Positions 1 to 14,934 of a stretch of 64,000 bases of DNA are shown here, piece after piece. The translations under genes and the position numbers were made by a program. Below the pieces are notes generated by a model. That model searched no databases, was not told where the DNA came from, and worked only from the letters and a program-made list of their open reading frames with translations. Where the stretch lies: positions 1,922,001 through 1,986,000 of the forward strand of contig NW_026515482.1 in NCBI RefSeq assembly GCF_014898815.1, in the 5' to 3' direction. Each line of letters begins with the position of its first letter. Position 1 is the first letter of the stretch. The DNA comes from Panonychus citri (Eukaryota; Arthropoda; Arachnida; Trombidiformes; Tetranychidae).

Positions 1-1070
1 ATCAAATTATTTAATTTTGTTTCCTTAATTGTTTCATAGGAAAATGACCAATGTAAATATAAGATGGAGCTGATTAAACAATTAAATTACTTATTGGCGA
101 AATGTTAAATCATTATTATTATTATTATTACCAAAGAAATGCAATTAAAGACCAATTAATTAATCACTTCCATCAACAATCAATAATAATAATCCCGATC
201 ACAGTAACGGAAACAGTAACAATCAATTTAACCAGATAACAATTAATCAACAAGACACACACATACAATCAATAACCAAAATTAACGAGGATACAAAAAC
301 AAATTGGTACACACAATTAACTAATTAATCAACAATAACAATTAACCAAAACATCAATACAATTTTATAAACACATACACACACATATGAATAGATAATA
401 TTTTTCAAACATAAACAATTTAAGGTAAGTGATTTAAATTTAATAATAAATGAAATTGTTTAATTATCATTGTGATACTTTGTATTTAGTTAACAATTAA
501 CGGTTGAAAAAGTTAATTATATTGATTACAGACCACACAGGCTATAATTAACTAATCATTGAAATTTAAATACACACACACACACAAGTTAAATTTACAC
601 AAACAATTAACCAGGTCAACAAATTGTTACGTTCAAATGATTAACCATTGATCAGTATGAGGTCTTAAAAATATCAAACAATTAACACTCCCAACAATCA
701 GCAATCATTATCCTCCTCCTGATTATTAATTGATTACTAATATCCTGCTGATTGTGTTTATTTGTTTTAATTCATTTCGACATGAATCAAATTGATATGA
801 TTGTTGATTAATTGTAATTAACTCTCACTCTCTACACTAGACTTTGAATTTAAATTATAAACATTAACAAAAATCAACAAATTATCAAATTTAAATAGTA
901 AATTTTTTCCCTACAAATTAAGACATTTATTATTATTAACAATTTATATACACTAAATGATTAACTAACAATCAAATTTAATCACCATTATAACATGAGA
1001 GGGTTCAGTCAAATCGATACATTGATTTAATGATAAAAGTTATTTACTCAGAGTAAATGAAATTGAAATT
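1..1070. other. A+T-rich, microsatellite-poor block, no gene seen
   Basis: Dominated by words such as AACAATTAA, TTAATTG and TGATTAA. There is one CA array at 571-586 and short ATT runs near 111-130. No ORF above 60 codons and no convincing exon. Confidence 0.6.
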
Positions 1071-1311
1071 CATGATAATCATGATGATAAAGATGAAGAT
1101 GATTATGATGATGATGATAATGATAATCAATATTAACTATAAAGATGAGGTTAACCAAGTTGATTAAATTAGTAATCAAGTTGTACTTTCCTAACCCACT
1201 CGGTGGTATGAAAAAAAAGTAACTCACTGAATTAAGACTGATGAGAGAAGTGAAAAAAAAGTTCAGTGATAATGTTTTACTTAAATCAGTTGATTATTTA
1301 TTAATGATGAG

Positions 1312-1356
1312 GAAGATGAAGATGAAGATGAAGATGAGGATGAGGATGAGGATGAT
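1312..1356 (+). repeat. Compound hexamer array (GAAGAT)4(GAGGAT)3
   Basis: Four GAAGAT units (1312-1335) are followed by three GAGGAT units (1336-1353) and a GAT. The same order of variant units recurs at 33245-33280. Confidence 0.9.
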
Positions 1357-2202
1357 AAAGGTCTTAACATTAATGGTTTCTTAGTGTTACTGTCATAGGG
1401 GTTTAAGGTGGGAGTGGGAATTCATCAGGATCAGGGTGAAATTTTCGGGTGAATTTAAATTAACAGTAATAGTTAAGGAAAGTATCAACAATCATGAGAA
1501 TTGTTAACATTATTAACTGATGATGATGATGATGATGATATTTCATCTTCTTCATCTTCCTCTCCCATTGATTTTTCATTAGATTTTTTTTTTCATTCAT
1601 AATCTAATGTTAATCTTTGTGAACATTGAATTTGAATTGAGTTTGTTTGTTTTTTTTTGTTATCCCTTAACTTTTGATTTACTAATGATGATTAGATGAG
1701 TCATTAAATTGGTTTTAAAGTAAAGGATTAATGTGTTGATGATTAAAGGAGAGAGATAAATAATTTCCTTGATAATTAAAAATTTACAATTCTAAAGTTA
1801 ATCAGCAGTTAAATCAGTGGGCTGATTTGTGATGAACTTTTTTGTTCTGATTAAAGTTGATACAAAACTCTGAGGAAACATTTTGATTCAATCAAACTAA
1901 TCATGAGAAATTATTTAATCAGTGGAGATAATTTCTTAATATTAATCTGTCTAAGATTAATAATCTTAATACAATGGATTAGTTGACAATCATCACTAAG
2001 ATTAAATTTGGTGTGAGTAAAAAATTGTGATAACTTTTTGATTATCATGATGATTACAAGTGATTAGTGTTTACTTTTTGTTTCCTAACTCAAAGATATT
2101 GTATTATTATTGATGATGATTAAAAGATTTGGGATGATGATGATGATGATGAGGTAAAATAAATTGAGTGAATAGAATGACTTAAGATGATGATGAAGAT
2201 TA

Positions 2203-2224
2203 GGATGATGATGATGATGATGAT
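2203..2224 (+). repeat. GAT trinucleotide microsatellite
   Basis: A perfect GAT run of about seven units, one of dozens of GAT/ATC arrays in the window. It accounts for the His-rich reading on the minus strand at 2085-2273. Confidence 0.9.
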
Positions 2225-3782
2225 CAATGTGTGTTAATGTTGATTGGCAAATAGGATTTACAGTTGCAATCAACTGTTGAAGATGAAGATGATTATTATT
2301 ATTATTGTGATGATAATGTTTACCCTGGAAAGTGAAAAGTTAATGGACCAAAGGTATGATGATGATGATGACCATCATTATCATCATCATTACTTGTCTA
2401 TCAGTGACCAATAAACTGGACGACAAGTTGACATAGTTAACTAAGCTTAGGCAACTCAATTACAAGAGCTTTTTTCAAGCTTCATTCACTAATCCACTCA
2501 ATATGTAATATTAACTTTTCCTTTGTCTTCCTTTCATCATCATTATCATCATTTAATAGAGAAAGAGAGTGAGAGAGATAATGATGATGAAGATGATGAT
2601 GATAAGTTTTCACCTTCTCTCTCTCTCTTTGTCTCTATCTTATATCATCTACTCTTCACTTGCAATGATTAACTGACTTCTGTCAACTGATGAGGAAGAT
2701 AAAAAAAACTACTAAGTTTTACTTGTTTGAATCTTTTACTGTTTATGAGTCTCACTGGTCAGTTGAAACTGACCAGGGGAAAAGAGGAGATGGTGAGAGA
2801 GGGAGAGAGCGTTTATAAAAATGGATTCTTCTTGTTTTCTTACTCATCTTGATGATCACTAAATTATATTAGCGACTGGTCAACACTGGACACACAGTCT
2901 ATCATTAGTATCAGTTCAATCTCTCAAATCTTTACTCTTTCCCTAATTTTTTTTTTACTTTTTTATTTATCTTGTTTTCTTGTTAACTGTCCATCTTTGC
3001 CACTGGTCAGTCTCATGTTGTCTTGCCAAGGGTCGAAAATAATTTCACTTTTTTTTGACTTCCATATGATCACCTTTCTAGTTAAGTTACTTATTTAGTT
3101 TTCTGTTGGTGATATTTTTGTTTTACCTTTGGACATTGAGCTTAGAGTCCATTTCAAGATTACAATCAGTAATTATTGATATAAATCAGTTGGAATACAT
3201 GGAAATGTCATTGAGACTCATTTTCTTGATTGAAAGAGAAAGAGAGAGAGAGATTAAAATTCCTTCTAAATAAGCGGATATACTGGTCAAGAATTTACAG
3301 TTACAAGATTTACTAATGAAAGTTTGGACATACTGGACAAGAAATCAATCAAATTTTCAAGATTAATAAATGACTTTTGGAGACTAACCAAAAACTGGAC
3401 ACACATTCTCATTCAGTTATCGTTTATCAAATCAGCTCATTGAAATTTGCTCAGTCCACAAAATGACACATTAACAAATGTCTTAATTGTTAACAACAAT
3501 CACAATCAATCATTCACAATTAGCCCAAAGAAATTTAGTCAAATCAACAAACTTTAAATTGAAGATTACGTTTTTGCCTTAACCGAAATGAATGCAAAAT
3601 GAGTTGAATTTAACTTTCAGAAAGCAAATCTTGACAAATGATTATTCATATTAGAAGATTATTTATAATGTGTGGACCCACAGTGGACACAAAAAGTCAT
3701 TGGTCAAGCATTAAATCAAAATAGTACAAGTAAACTCAACTACTTTGAATATTTTCTTTACAAAATTACTCAGAAACTAATT

Positions 3783-3910
3783 GGTCGATACGTTTGATAT
3801 TTCGTCGATGAAACTTTTACCAATATTTGTTTTCATATTTCGAGGTCAAAATCATAAAGGTCATACCTCGAAGAGCATATTTCAAAGACGAAATTTGGAC
3901 CATATCGACC
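3783..3910. repeat. Nested imperfect inverted repeat (foldback-like)
   Basis: The outer arms 3783-3806 and 3887-3910 share GGTCGATA and ATTTCGTC at their two ends, 19 of 24 matching overall. A second pair lies inside: TTCGAGGT (3839-3846) and ACCTCGAA (3865-3872). The stretch, with its flank to about 3990, is richer in CG dinucleotides than its surroundings and has no microsatellite. It could be a degraded foldback or MITE copy. I see no clear target-site duplication, so the family is unassigned. Confidence 0.5.
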
Positions 3911-5803
3911 GAGTAGTTTCGTAGTAATCGCAAAGTGAAAATTCACAAAGTAGCTGATTGCCCTGTATAAAGACCTTCGGAAAAAGGGTCAGGACGGTGA
4001 TGATGACAGATGAAATCGTTAAAACCTTCAACTGGACATTGGACGAGATAAATTTGATAGATTTCTGGATCTTTAAGAAATCATATAAATCTTAAATTCC
4101 CATGGATTCTAGTTTCAAGTTTCTCAGTTCCACCCTCATAAAGTAATTGTTCAGGGTATAAATAGATATATAAAGTAATAAAATAGATTGACATTGAGAG
4201 TGAGAAAAAAAAATAACAGAGATTCATCTAGAGTGGTCAACATTGGGAATTTTTGTCTCTTTCAACATGGTAACAATAACATGGGGACAAAAGGTTGTCA
4301 GAATTGAACTGAAACAGAACTGAAATTGACCAACAGAATGTGAACAAAAACACAATAACAGATAAAAAGTTTTATCTCGTTTTCATGATATCGTATTTTT
4401 TTTAATACTCTGATAACATAATTCATTGACCATCATCACTGGACAAGTGGATGATGATGATGATGATGGGAGGAGTAGCGGGAGCAATACTCTGGATAAC
4501 AACAACAACAATGATGATGATGATGATGTTACTGATACTATTGAAAGGCGACCATGCAGTTTCAGTTATAATCTGAACTGAGCTAATGGATATAAGTTGA
4601 AATAGATGTTGAGTTTATCTTGATAAAAGTTATTGAACAGACAGATTGAAATAACAGAGAATCATGAAACCGGAAACAAGGATAGATGATAAAGGAATGG
4701 TCAAGATTTAAGAAGATGAAGAAGATGATTATTCTGATGATGATGACAGATAAAAAGCGATTCAAAAGATCATCAACTCAATTGGTCATCATTCCGTGTA
4801 AGAGTGTGTCTGAGTGAGTGAGAGAGAGAGAGAAGGTAATTACTACAAGTCCAGCATGAGAGGGAGAGAAAATGAGACAATATTATCACCGAAGAAAAAA
4901 AAGATCAAATTCGATTTCGATAATTGATGAAAGAACTGCAGTGACCTCTTCCATTTAGAACTTTTTGAATACCATGTTATCGTTTCTTCAACTGAGCTCA
5001 TTGGGATGGAAGAACTTTTTTCATATTCGAACTTTTTTTCACAAAAATTATCATCAATCAATCATAATTTGATTTCAAATTTTTTTCTTCACACTCACTC
5101 CTAGTCAGCTTATCATAAGCATCATCATCTCGGGGTGTGGTGGGTGAGATATGAATGAAATTGAGAGAGAGAATCAAAAATCAACTGACAATTAGATAAT
5201 GTGAACATTGTTATTAAATTGTAGTGATTATGATTGTTATCAGTCTAATGATGACAATTAATTAAATGTTACTTTTTGTCAAGTTTACAATCAGTTTGAT
5301 TATCCAACATGAAGATTAACAAAATGAAACAGATTGAAATGATTCTTGATGATATGATAATGGTTGAGTTAATAAGTGGCGATGATGAGTAAATCATTAT
5401 GCTAGATTATCATGAGCATAATTTAATGATAAAAGAGAGATAAGTTTTTTTTTATTTGATTAAACAATTAATTTAATCATTACCATTAACTTTGTTTATC
5501 AGCTAAATTTGTTGATACTATGATACCTTTTACTTTTCCTCCATGGTCATCATGATGATTATCATCATTATTATCAATTTACCTTCAGTTGACCGCATTA
5601 ATATAACATGAGTTTAATTAATTTTGTTTATCAAAAATTAATTAGACAAACAAGATGATGTAGCTAATAATGATGATGATGAGGAGGAGGAGGATGGAGA
5701 TGAGGATGGAGAGGATAAAGTTTAGGTGCTGATATTGTTTCTTTAGTCTAATAAACATGTTACACGTTTCCAATTTTATCATCTTCTCATCATCACCATC
5801 ACC

Positions 5804-5807
<4 letters not shown>

Positions 5808-5848
<41 letters not shown>
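5808..5848 (+). repeat. TC dinucleotide microsatellite (41 bp)
   Basis: A perfect TC run preceded by an ATCACC/ATC-rich stretch (5781-5807). Confidence 0.95.
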
Positions 5849-5851
<3 letters not shown>

Positions 5852-8800
5852 TTACTTTTAATTCACCTGATTATGTCAGCGTTTCAACCCGACAAGCTCA
5901 TCTTCATCAATCAATCATCTCTCCATGTTCATGGTGACTATTAATTTCCCCAAGTTGATCATGAAACCAGAATGATGGTCAAAAGTGAATACAAACAACA
6001 ACAGATTATCATATTAAGATATGAATTGTGAACATCAATTTATTGATATATCCGATGAATCAATTGCTAGAATTTGTTTATCATGAAAAAGTAAATGAAA
6101 AACAATATTATAAGATAATTATTCTGATTCTAATATAATATCATCATCTCTGAATGTTCATTCTGATGTGAATCAAATGATGACCAACAACAAAAAAACT
6201 CTCCTCTCTCCTTCATGTTAGAGTTCATGATGAGGATGATTAAATCTGGAAGATGAAGAGGGATAAAATTGTGAATTAAGGAAAAAAAAGTTTCAGCTCA
6301 GTCTCTGAATTTGAAACTTTTACCATGGTTCATATAATATGCTTTTCAGAGTCAATGGATTGATAGTTTTTAATTATCATCGTAATAATAATTATCTCCT
6401 AACTACTACTATTATTATCATGTTAATTGAAAATTAAACTCAAAACTGGAAAACTGAGACTCCCAAAAGGAGAGAGAGAGAGAGAGAGAGCTCATTGTTT
6501 CTTGAATATGTCTTTAGATGAGTAAACCCACCAACCACCTAACCCACCCCACTCTCCTTATCCACTGTTCATCACCCACTCTCATTTATTGTTAATAATA
6601 AACTCAACCAATACAACATGATGCTGATAATAATGATGATGATGATGAGCAATTAGTGAGCTAAATTTTACATTAGATAAAATTTTTCCTCTTCTAACAA
6701 TTAATCGATGTATTTAAAATCCTATGGTAAGAATTTGTTTTTTTTTCTCTTCACCAGAAAATTTCTCAGTTCTGAGTCTCTGTTCTTGAGTAAATTACTT
6801 GATAATGATTAAATTTTTTCGCTCCGCGATTATCATCATTATTCAGGGCAAGAGAGAGAGAGAGAGAGAGAGGGATAAGATTCAGGGTGGTGGATAAATC
6901 TGAAACTATCCATGTGAAAGATGAAGTTATTTGTTTATTTGCCTCTCTCATCACCAAACTAATCGCTTATTGTTTGTAACCATAAGTCCATAGACCTTTA
7001 GTTTTTTAATGTCGATCTCAAAGTCTTTGATATTCATTTGGATCCACTTAACCATGGATATTATTTATTACTCAATTATAATCATAACGGATGATAATAT
7101 CATCATATTGTCTATGAGATTATATAATTTTTTTCCTTCATTTTCTATTATTATCTAGATTAGCACAGAAAATTCTGTGGTCAGAATAGAATTTTTTTTT
7201 CTCAACTTTTCTTCAAGTTCGAAGTTTTTTTTACTCCTTCCTTTTGTCCTTTAGAAACTTTTTTCCTCGAAAAGTTCAGTTCACTGAAGAAACTCATTGG
7301 AAAGGAAGTAGAAACAAACGACAATTGTAAATTCATCTGGAATTAATTTCCATTTGTTTCATCGACATTGATCAACTCAATTCTAAGAATTATACAAAAG
7401 TTCAGTGATTCTAATTATCTCCAATAGGTGTCACTCTTTTTTCATTAAATTTTTCATGATAACAATTAAGTCAATCGAATCATTTGATTAGTTTAATTTT
7501 GTTTTATTCGGTTAATTTTTTTTCTCATGACGATGATTCTGATGATGATATATTATTATTATCTAATTGGTAAAGTTAAAAACAAACTTGGCATCATTAT
7601 TATTGTTAATTTATTATTACTGATTGTAAATTGTTGATCAGTAAATTGATCAGATAATCATGTTAACAATAAAATTAACAATTTAAAAGGCTGAGCACGC
7701 AATCAGACCAACAGCTTTTACTGTTATCATTTGTAAATTGTTATCGATAACTAAATTTACTGACCATTTACTGAATAGCTCAGTTGGTCAGTTTGAATTA
7801 AATGAGTCTCATGGGAGGTCAATGAATAGAAATAAAGAAATTACAAAATGAAAGTACAATTTATATCTATCAAACTGACCGAATGTATTGTCCATCTATT
7901 GAGAAATCAAACGAAAAGTTCATTCAGAATGAGACAGAATTCAATTCACTTTATTGGATAATTTCATCTGATTAAGTTGATTAAGCTGTTGGTCAGTTAA
8001 TCAATTTCAGGATAATCTAAGTTGCCTGGTAAACGAAAAAAAAGAGAGAATCAACTTCAATCATTCAGATTTATCGTCGATTATCATGAAAACCCCATGA
8101 ATTTAACTTTCCTCATCCTGTTTTATTCTGTTATCATCATAATTTTCCATCATCATCATAATTCATTACGAATCATTTTCCATGAGCTAAAATGATACAG
8201 AGAAAGAGGCAAAAAAATTCTTCTTTTTCTCCATGATTATATTCTGACAATTATCATTTACTTTCTAATGGTTATCATTATTATTCAATTGCTATACTAT
8301 TGTCATCATCATCATCATCAGCTTATCATCATTATCTCAACTTATTCATTGTTATTAAGCAATAAACAGATTCATTCAATATGAATGTGGATACATCAAA
8401 ACAAATAGTAATACCCATTGATGGAGATAGTAAAAAAAGTATCTTTGAATAAACGATGAGATCGGAAACGGAAATGACTTGAATATTGTGGTGAGATAAG
8501 TTTTTTTCTGCCTCCATGTAACCATATATATTTATCTACAGACAAACACACACTCACACATGGAGACAATGGTTAGTGAACTATGGGTGGTGGATTAGTA
8601 GTAGTAGGAGGAGGTTGGTGATAAATGAATCTGAATTGAAATTGAATTTTGAAAAATGAACTTTTCCAATTTTCGGTGAAATTTTTTTCTCGTCATTTTC
8701 ATCTTCATCTTTATTAATTATCTTCATGTTGTATGAATTGATTCAGATGATAATCAAGATGAAGATGTAAAGTTTGTTGCGTGTCAAGATTAACTATTAA

Positions 8801-11800
8801 CTCGGGTCACACAATTTCCCTATGAGAGAGAGAGAGAGAGAGAGAGATACACTCATATACTAACTCCTTCATGGAAATTTATTACATCATCATTGTCATC
8901 ATTTGATGACCATTATCATCCTTGTGACCTCATCCTATTGACTTTTGTCATTATCAGGATAACCATTATCAGAGGTAATACTAATTTAATGTAATAATGA
9001 TTGTAATATAATATTTATGGTTCAGGTTATTTACTGGATAAAGGTGATGAAGGACAAATACATGATGATGATGATGACAAGAGAGAGAGAGAGAGAATAA
9101 AATAATAGACTCTCTATGGAATTGATAACATTGAAGATGAAGATAAGGAAGAGGTCGGAGAAGATGAAATGAAGATGAACAGCCTTGTATCCCTCGAAAA
9201 TTTAATAAGATGATGATTTCTTTTGATACAATATAAGAAAAGTCAACACCAAACTTTATTATTTCCTCTCTCTCTTTCATTCTGACAATTTGTTTGGTCA
9301 TCACTGGACACTCACAAATTAATTGTCCACTGGTCAATTGGGACAATTTATTCATCATTTGTGAACCTTTTCATTACTTTCCAATCAATTGGTGCCTTAG
9401 CTCAGCTTCTTACCTGTTATCATCTTAAAGGATGAAGATGAAGATGATGATACCTGTTGGTGTTACTCTAGTGTCAAGTTTGTTAAAAATTTAGTATGAT
9501 GATAAGTGATGATGATGAGAAAACATAACAAAAGAAAATAATTTACATCAATTTTAATCATCATCATCCTTTACTTTTATCATCATTTTCACGATGATGA
9601 TGATGATTATTATTTTTTCCTCTTCATTATCATCTTTTGAAACTTCATTATAATCATTGTTAATATTCAATCTGATGTAATATCTAAGATTGAGATGACA
9701 TTTCTAATGTATTTCTACAATCCCTTTAATGAACATGAATTAATGATAATTAAACATGTTGATGACTTTCAATTATTTTTACTTCATCATCATCATCATG
9801 ATCGTAAACATTTTTTTCCATCATCATCATTTGCTTATCTTCCGCATCACTTTTACTGTTGATTTCTACTCTTCAGTCCAGATACGATCAGAACTTTTTG
9901 ATAGACTGTTAATTAGAGATTTATTTTTGTCATCTCTTCATCTTTATGATCATCTTTACATTTCACTTTTCTCCATCATCTCTTGTCTTCCTCATCATCA
10001 TCCTCCTCCTCCTCTCTATAATATTACTATTCAATTCCAGAGATACAAGTACTCATGTGGAAAAGCATCAAATCAACAACAAAAGACAATGAGGAGTAAG
10101 AAGAGAAATAATCTCTCCCCTTTCATCATTTCTCTCTCTCTAACTCTCCCATAGAGGAAGATGAAAAGATGAAGATGCTAAGTGATTATTGCAAGAATGG
10201 ATTAGGAAACATCATCAGCCATCAACTTGTTTGATTTGTGGCTTTGTTTTTTTTTTCTCTTCCTTCTCATCATCTCTACAAGCATTTGCAAAAGACAATC
10301 TAGTAATCATCATAATCATTGATATGGATGCAATAATAATGATAATATTATCAGAATCATTTCCATAATTCATCACAATATTGCTTTCTCACTGAGTGAA
10401 TAATATTATATATCAAAGGGATGAACAAGATGATGATGATGATGATGGATAAAGTATGTAATATATATATATAAAAAAGCGATGATTCTGTTTACATGAT
10501 GATGAAACCAGAACTCATGATATTTATTATTATAAAACTTTTTTTTTGTTAATATTTGTTGTACAATCAATGATAATGATTACATTAAATTAACTGTTTC
10601 AATTGAATGACATTAGTGTAAAAATATTTATATTAAATGAATGAAATTGGAGATTAGTAAGAAAAAATATTTGTCTCTTAACATGTAGATTGAATTCTGA
10701 TATGATTTCAAGTAATTCTTGATTATGATCATCATCATCTTCGTCTTTATCACTTAAATGATTATCTTCGTACAAGATATATGACTTATGCCAACAGTTT
10801 ATCGGTTTACAAGTTGTTCTTAATTTAGAATACAGATAAAGAAAATTCAGTTAATCTTAAAAAAAAAAAAATCAGATAGAAAACAACATTCGTATGTTAA
10901 TCTACAATAACTTCTCATCTCTCTCTCTCCACAAATCATATGACACAAATAGACACGAAGCAATCAAGGAAACAGGATGATGATGAAGATAATGATGATG
11001 ATAATGATAAGAATGATAAAAAATGAATCAACAGTAAAAAAGATGCAGATTAAGTTAATCTTGTTTCTCAAACTGTATCTTGTTCATTAGAAACAAACAC
11101 TTTTACAACTAATGTTAATATTACATAAAAAAAAGTTCTGATAGTTCATTGAAAACCGACATTACATCATGATGATAACCATCAGCTTCATCTCCTCCTC
11201 AGCTGAGAAGATGAAACAAAAATGAACAACATGATACGTGATTACCCATAAAGAGCTGATAATATTTGAATATGAATCCATGAAATTTTGAGTTAATTTT
11301 TCCTTCTATTTCCAATTCATCACCAGAACTTTAATCTTAATTGAGATTCTTAACTCAATCATATTCATCCATCTTATATAACCATGTACATATATTTTTC
11401 CCACCCCACCCTCATTACGTACGATGAATTTGTATAAGACACTATCCAATATTGAGTGTAAATATATTATCATCATCACCATGAATTATATTCATTAATT
11501 GTAATATCATAAGTAATCAACTTTGCTACAGAATTTTTCATTTTTCTTCCCATGCAAAAACTGAAAACTCATATGGTTCATTTACTATTTTATGAATAAT
11601 TAATCGATTCCTTAACTCACCCTGACAGGTATTAGGTGTAAACAATTGAATAAACAAAGCGTGATTAAAAATAATATCACATTTATATTAATCAGATAAA
11701 AAATTCATTCCTAGCAGATTAACAGGTAAAGTTGATTATCAAATAATAATAATTCATTTGAGTTTCTTTTTTTTTTGTCTTCAATTATAATATGAAAAAA

Positions 11801-12299
11801 CATGGTGGAAATTGTTTCATCATCAATAATAATAATCTTTCATGTATCATGAAAAGTTCTGATAATGATGATGATGATTGGATTTCATGATAAATGAGTT
11901 TATCTCAACTATTCGGACTCATATGTTTTCTGTAACATTCCCTTTGGAAATTTCAAGTTTCAACGATAAATGTTACTCAAAGGATTACATGATTCCATTG
12001 TATTTCCATGTATATAAATAGTCACCTAATGTCCACCATGGGAATTGATTAACTGATATCATTGTTCTCGGTGCTTGCTGGTGGTTTCTCTCTCTCTCTC
12101 TCTCTCACCTTGATAACTTTCCTATTCTATTTCCACCAAAGGTGAAAATAGTAATTTCCGTAATGAATTGAAATGAATCTTTGATTAATTCCTTAAGACA
12201 AATACAACATGAATTAATAGATAATCATTATCATGATAAAATTCACAGAAAAATAAACAAAAGTGATTATCTTATTAATCATCATTTCCTAATGATTAA

Positions 12300-14460
12300 C
12301 CATTGATCAGGTTCATTTGGAAAGGTAAACAAAGGTAAATTGTTGTCATAATTAACTAATAGTCATAAAGAAACAGCAACAACAATAAAACTTCATTGGT
12401 GGTTTCACTTACAATTAAATAATAGATTACGATTAGATTGCAATTAATCAATTGATATGATTTAACATTGTACATAACCTTTAAGTGTGAAAAACAAATA
12501 GTAATCAAAAGGTTAATTAAAAACAGGAAAAACAGTGATTAGTAAATTGTAATTAAGTTAATAACAAAAAAAATAAAGTTTTTCGATCATGTATTTTTAG
12601 TATTAATTTAAATTGTATCCATTTTATTTTTCTCGTTTTGTTTATTTGGTTAATTGCAACAATTAAGGATTAGATTCAAAGGTAATGAGAGGAAAAAGGA
12701 TTTACACTGATTAACTGATTAACTCTGATTCTCTCCTTGGAATTGATTAACTATTTGCAATTTAAAAATCACAACAAGAATCAGCTAATTGTGATTACTG
12801 GATAATTATTATTAATATTTAATGATAATAAATGATTATGATGATTAAATGAAGTAAATAAATTATCTTAAAAATTGATTAAGATTAACGAAAATCTAAT
12901 TCGGTTTTGTTTTTCTCATTCAGCTCGATGATTTTATTAATATTGAACTGATTATGTCGCCGAATAGTTAATCATCATTGAATCATATTTAATTATCAAT
13001 CATTAATATCATCAAACACAATTTAGAGGATTTAGTTAATCACTTGAAATTAAATCGTTGACTGATTAACTTTTAAATTGTTTTGGAAACTTTTTCTCTG
13101 GAGGCGATTTCATTTTTTTTTATTTGTTTCTCTTTATAATCAAATAGATTTTGTTTGATTTTTTTTTCTTAATCACAATCAACTTGATTATCATGATGAT
13201 TGGTGTGACATGATAATTATTATCATGATGATTAAAGGATAATCTTGAATCATATTGGTAATATCAAATGTTTACATTAAAATAATTGAGCTTTTAAAGG
13301 GTCAATTTAATTGTCCATCGGATTGAAATTAATCATTAATATTGATTAACCCAATTAACTAAATATTTTCAACTAAATTTAGATGGTTTAATCAATTGAT
13401 TAGGAAAGAATGACAATCAATTTTGATTAAATACTTTTTTAATCTTATTCTTTATGGTTTTCCTTTTCTTGATTCTCTAATTAATTAATCAACTTGTTGA
13501 CAATTAACAATTTCTCAAGTTGATTCATATTCTTAGGATTAACTTTTCTGCGCAAAATTAATTGAAATGATTAATTATCAATCAGCTGATGTTGATTAGA
13601 TGTCATCTGTTGGTCATTTGCTGTTGTTATTCAATCAACATCTTAACGTCCAGTGTGACTAATTAATTAATTAATAGCCAAATAGGTTAATCATTAATTA
13701 CTAATCTAATTCACTAATAGTGATAAGATTGTTACTCATGCTTAATTTTTTTTTTCATCTCTGTTTCCATTGATTAAATTATTTAAAATGATAACAAATT
13801 GTTACACTGATAATCAACTATAATTAGAATCAAGTTAATTACAATTTAGCTTTACCATTAAATGAATACAACTTTAATCATCAACACAGATCACAATCAG
13901 TTTAATTAAATGAGATGAAAATGCAAAAAAATATTATTTATATTTAACTTTCCCGGTTCAATATTATTAATCTTAATCCATTAATCGCAATTTGTTTTAG
14001 CATTTTTTAATTGTAATTAACTTTTCTCCCCCCACTAATTGTTCAACAAATCAAATCAACTCGGACATGATGCTAATCAATTGTCCATAAGCTTACACTT
14101 GGATGGTCACTCAGCCTTTTTTTGTTTCCCTTTTCATTTGAATTTACAAAATTTTCAATTCCCATTGAGAGTTGATTATAAATTCAGTTGATTTTGGTGA
14201 TTAGTGATTAGTAAATTTAATGGGTAATCAACTTTTTGCCTCCTTTTTTTTTATAAATGTATCAACTTGATGGGACAATTTTTCACTTTGATTAATACCT
14301 GATGGACAATGGTCAATATATCAGAGTAGTTTTTTGTTGATGCTTATTTTTCAATTGTTGGTTTTGTTATTTGATCATGAGGCTGATTGATTGAGTTGAA
14401 TTGAATCAGAATCTCTGTCAACATGATTTTAAAGTCTAAGTTGTTGAGAGTTGAGATTTA
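12300..14460. other. A+T-rich, microsatellite-poor block, no gene seen
   Basis: Full of TTAATTG, TGATTAA, AATCATTA and similar homeodomain-like words, with no GA or CT array. No ORF above 60 codons. A palindrome CATGATAATTATTATCATG lies near 13209-13227. Confidence 0.6.
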
Positions 14461-14932
14461 CTTTTTTTTTGAGAATTGAGAACAAGTATAAAAAAATTGA
14501 ATGATGACAAGGAGGATGATGATGAAAATGGATGAGGATGCTACTCTTAGGGAGTGGTAAATGTTGTCACCATTGAACTTGTCAGATTAACATGATTATC
14601 CCTTGGATGAAGTATCAATTTAAAGTTTAACAATTGGTGATCATTTTGTAACCAAAATCCTAAGCTGATCATCAATGTCAACCGTTTTTTTTTTCCTTGT
14701 CATTGACTCACAATTCTGGTCAACCAGCTAATTGGGTGGTATATTTGATAATAACTGTGATATCACAATCAACGATTAACTGTAAACACTCAAGATGAAC
14801 TGTATCAACACCAAAACAAATAACAAACCCATTGTTTTGGTAATACAACAAGTCCATGAGGTCAAGTTCAGTATCATCTTCATCATCTTTCCCTTATCAT
14901 CCTAACATCATCTTCCACTGCTACTTTATTTA

Positions 14933-14934
<2 letters not shown>

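Larger units (their letters stand above)
1071..12110. other. Microsatellite-rich non-coding block
   Basis: It holds many GAT/ATC arrays (for example 2203-2224) and GA/CT arrays (5808-5848, 6471-6490, 6851-6872, 8824-8847, 12087-12106), plus the hexamer array at 1312-1356 and the foldback at 3783-3910. The longer ORFs here (8981-9358 minus, 9756-10154 plus) encode Ser/Leu/His/Ile low-complexity strings and are not credible genes. The sub-region 2390-4450 is unusually dense in TGGTCA and TGGACA. Confidence 0.6.

Noticed and set aside
2203..2224. Regular GAT arrays as a possible CRISPR or structured repeat system
   Set aside because: The units are 3 bp with no spacers. They are ordinary microsatellites in eukaryotic DNA.
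7776..7787. TAGCTCAGTTGG, a perfect match to a tRNA A-box / D-arm
   Set aside because: No acceptable B-box follows (GGTCAATGAAT is a poor fit to GGTTCRANNCC), and no acceptor stem or anticodon arm can be paired, so it is neither a tRNA nor a convincing tRNA-derived SINE.
7706..7994. Perfect 12-bp inverted pair (GACCAACAGCTT and AAGCTGTTGGTC) 289 bp apart, MITE-like at first sight
   Set aside because: Similarity stops after 12 bp, there is no target-site duplication, and one or a few such pairs are expected by chance in a window this size.
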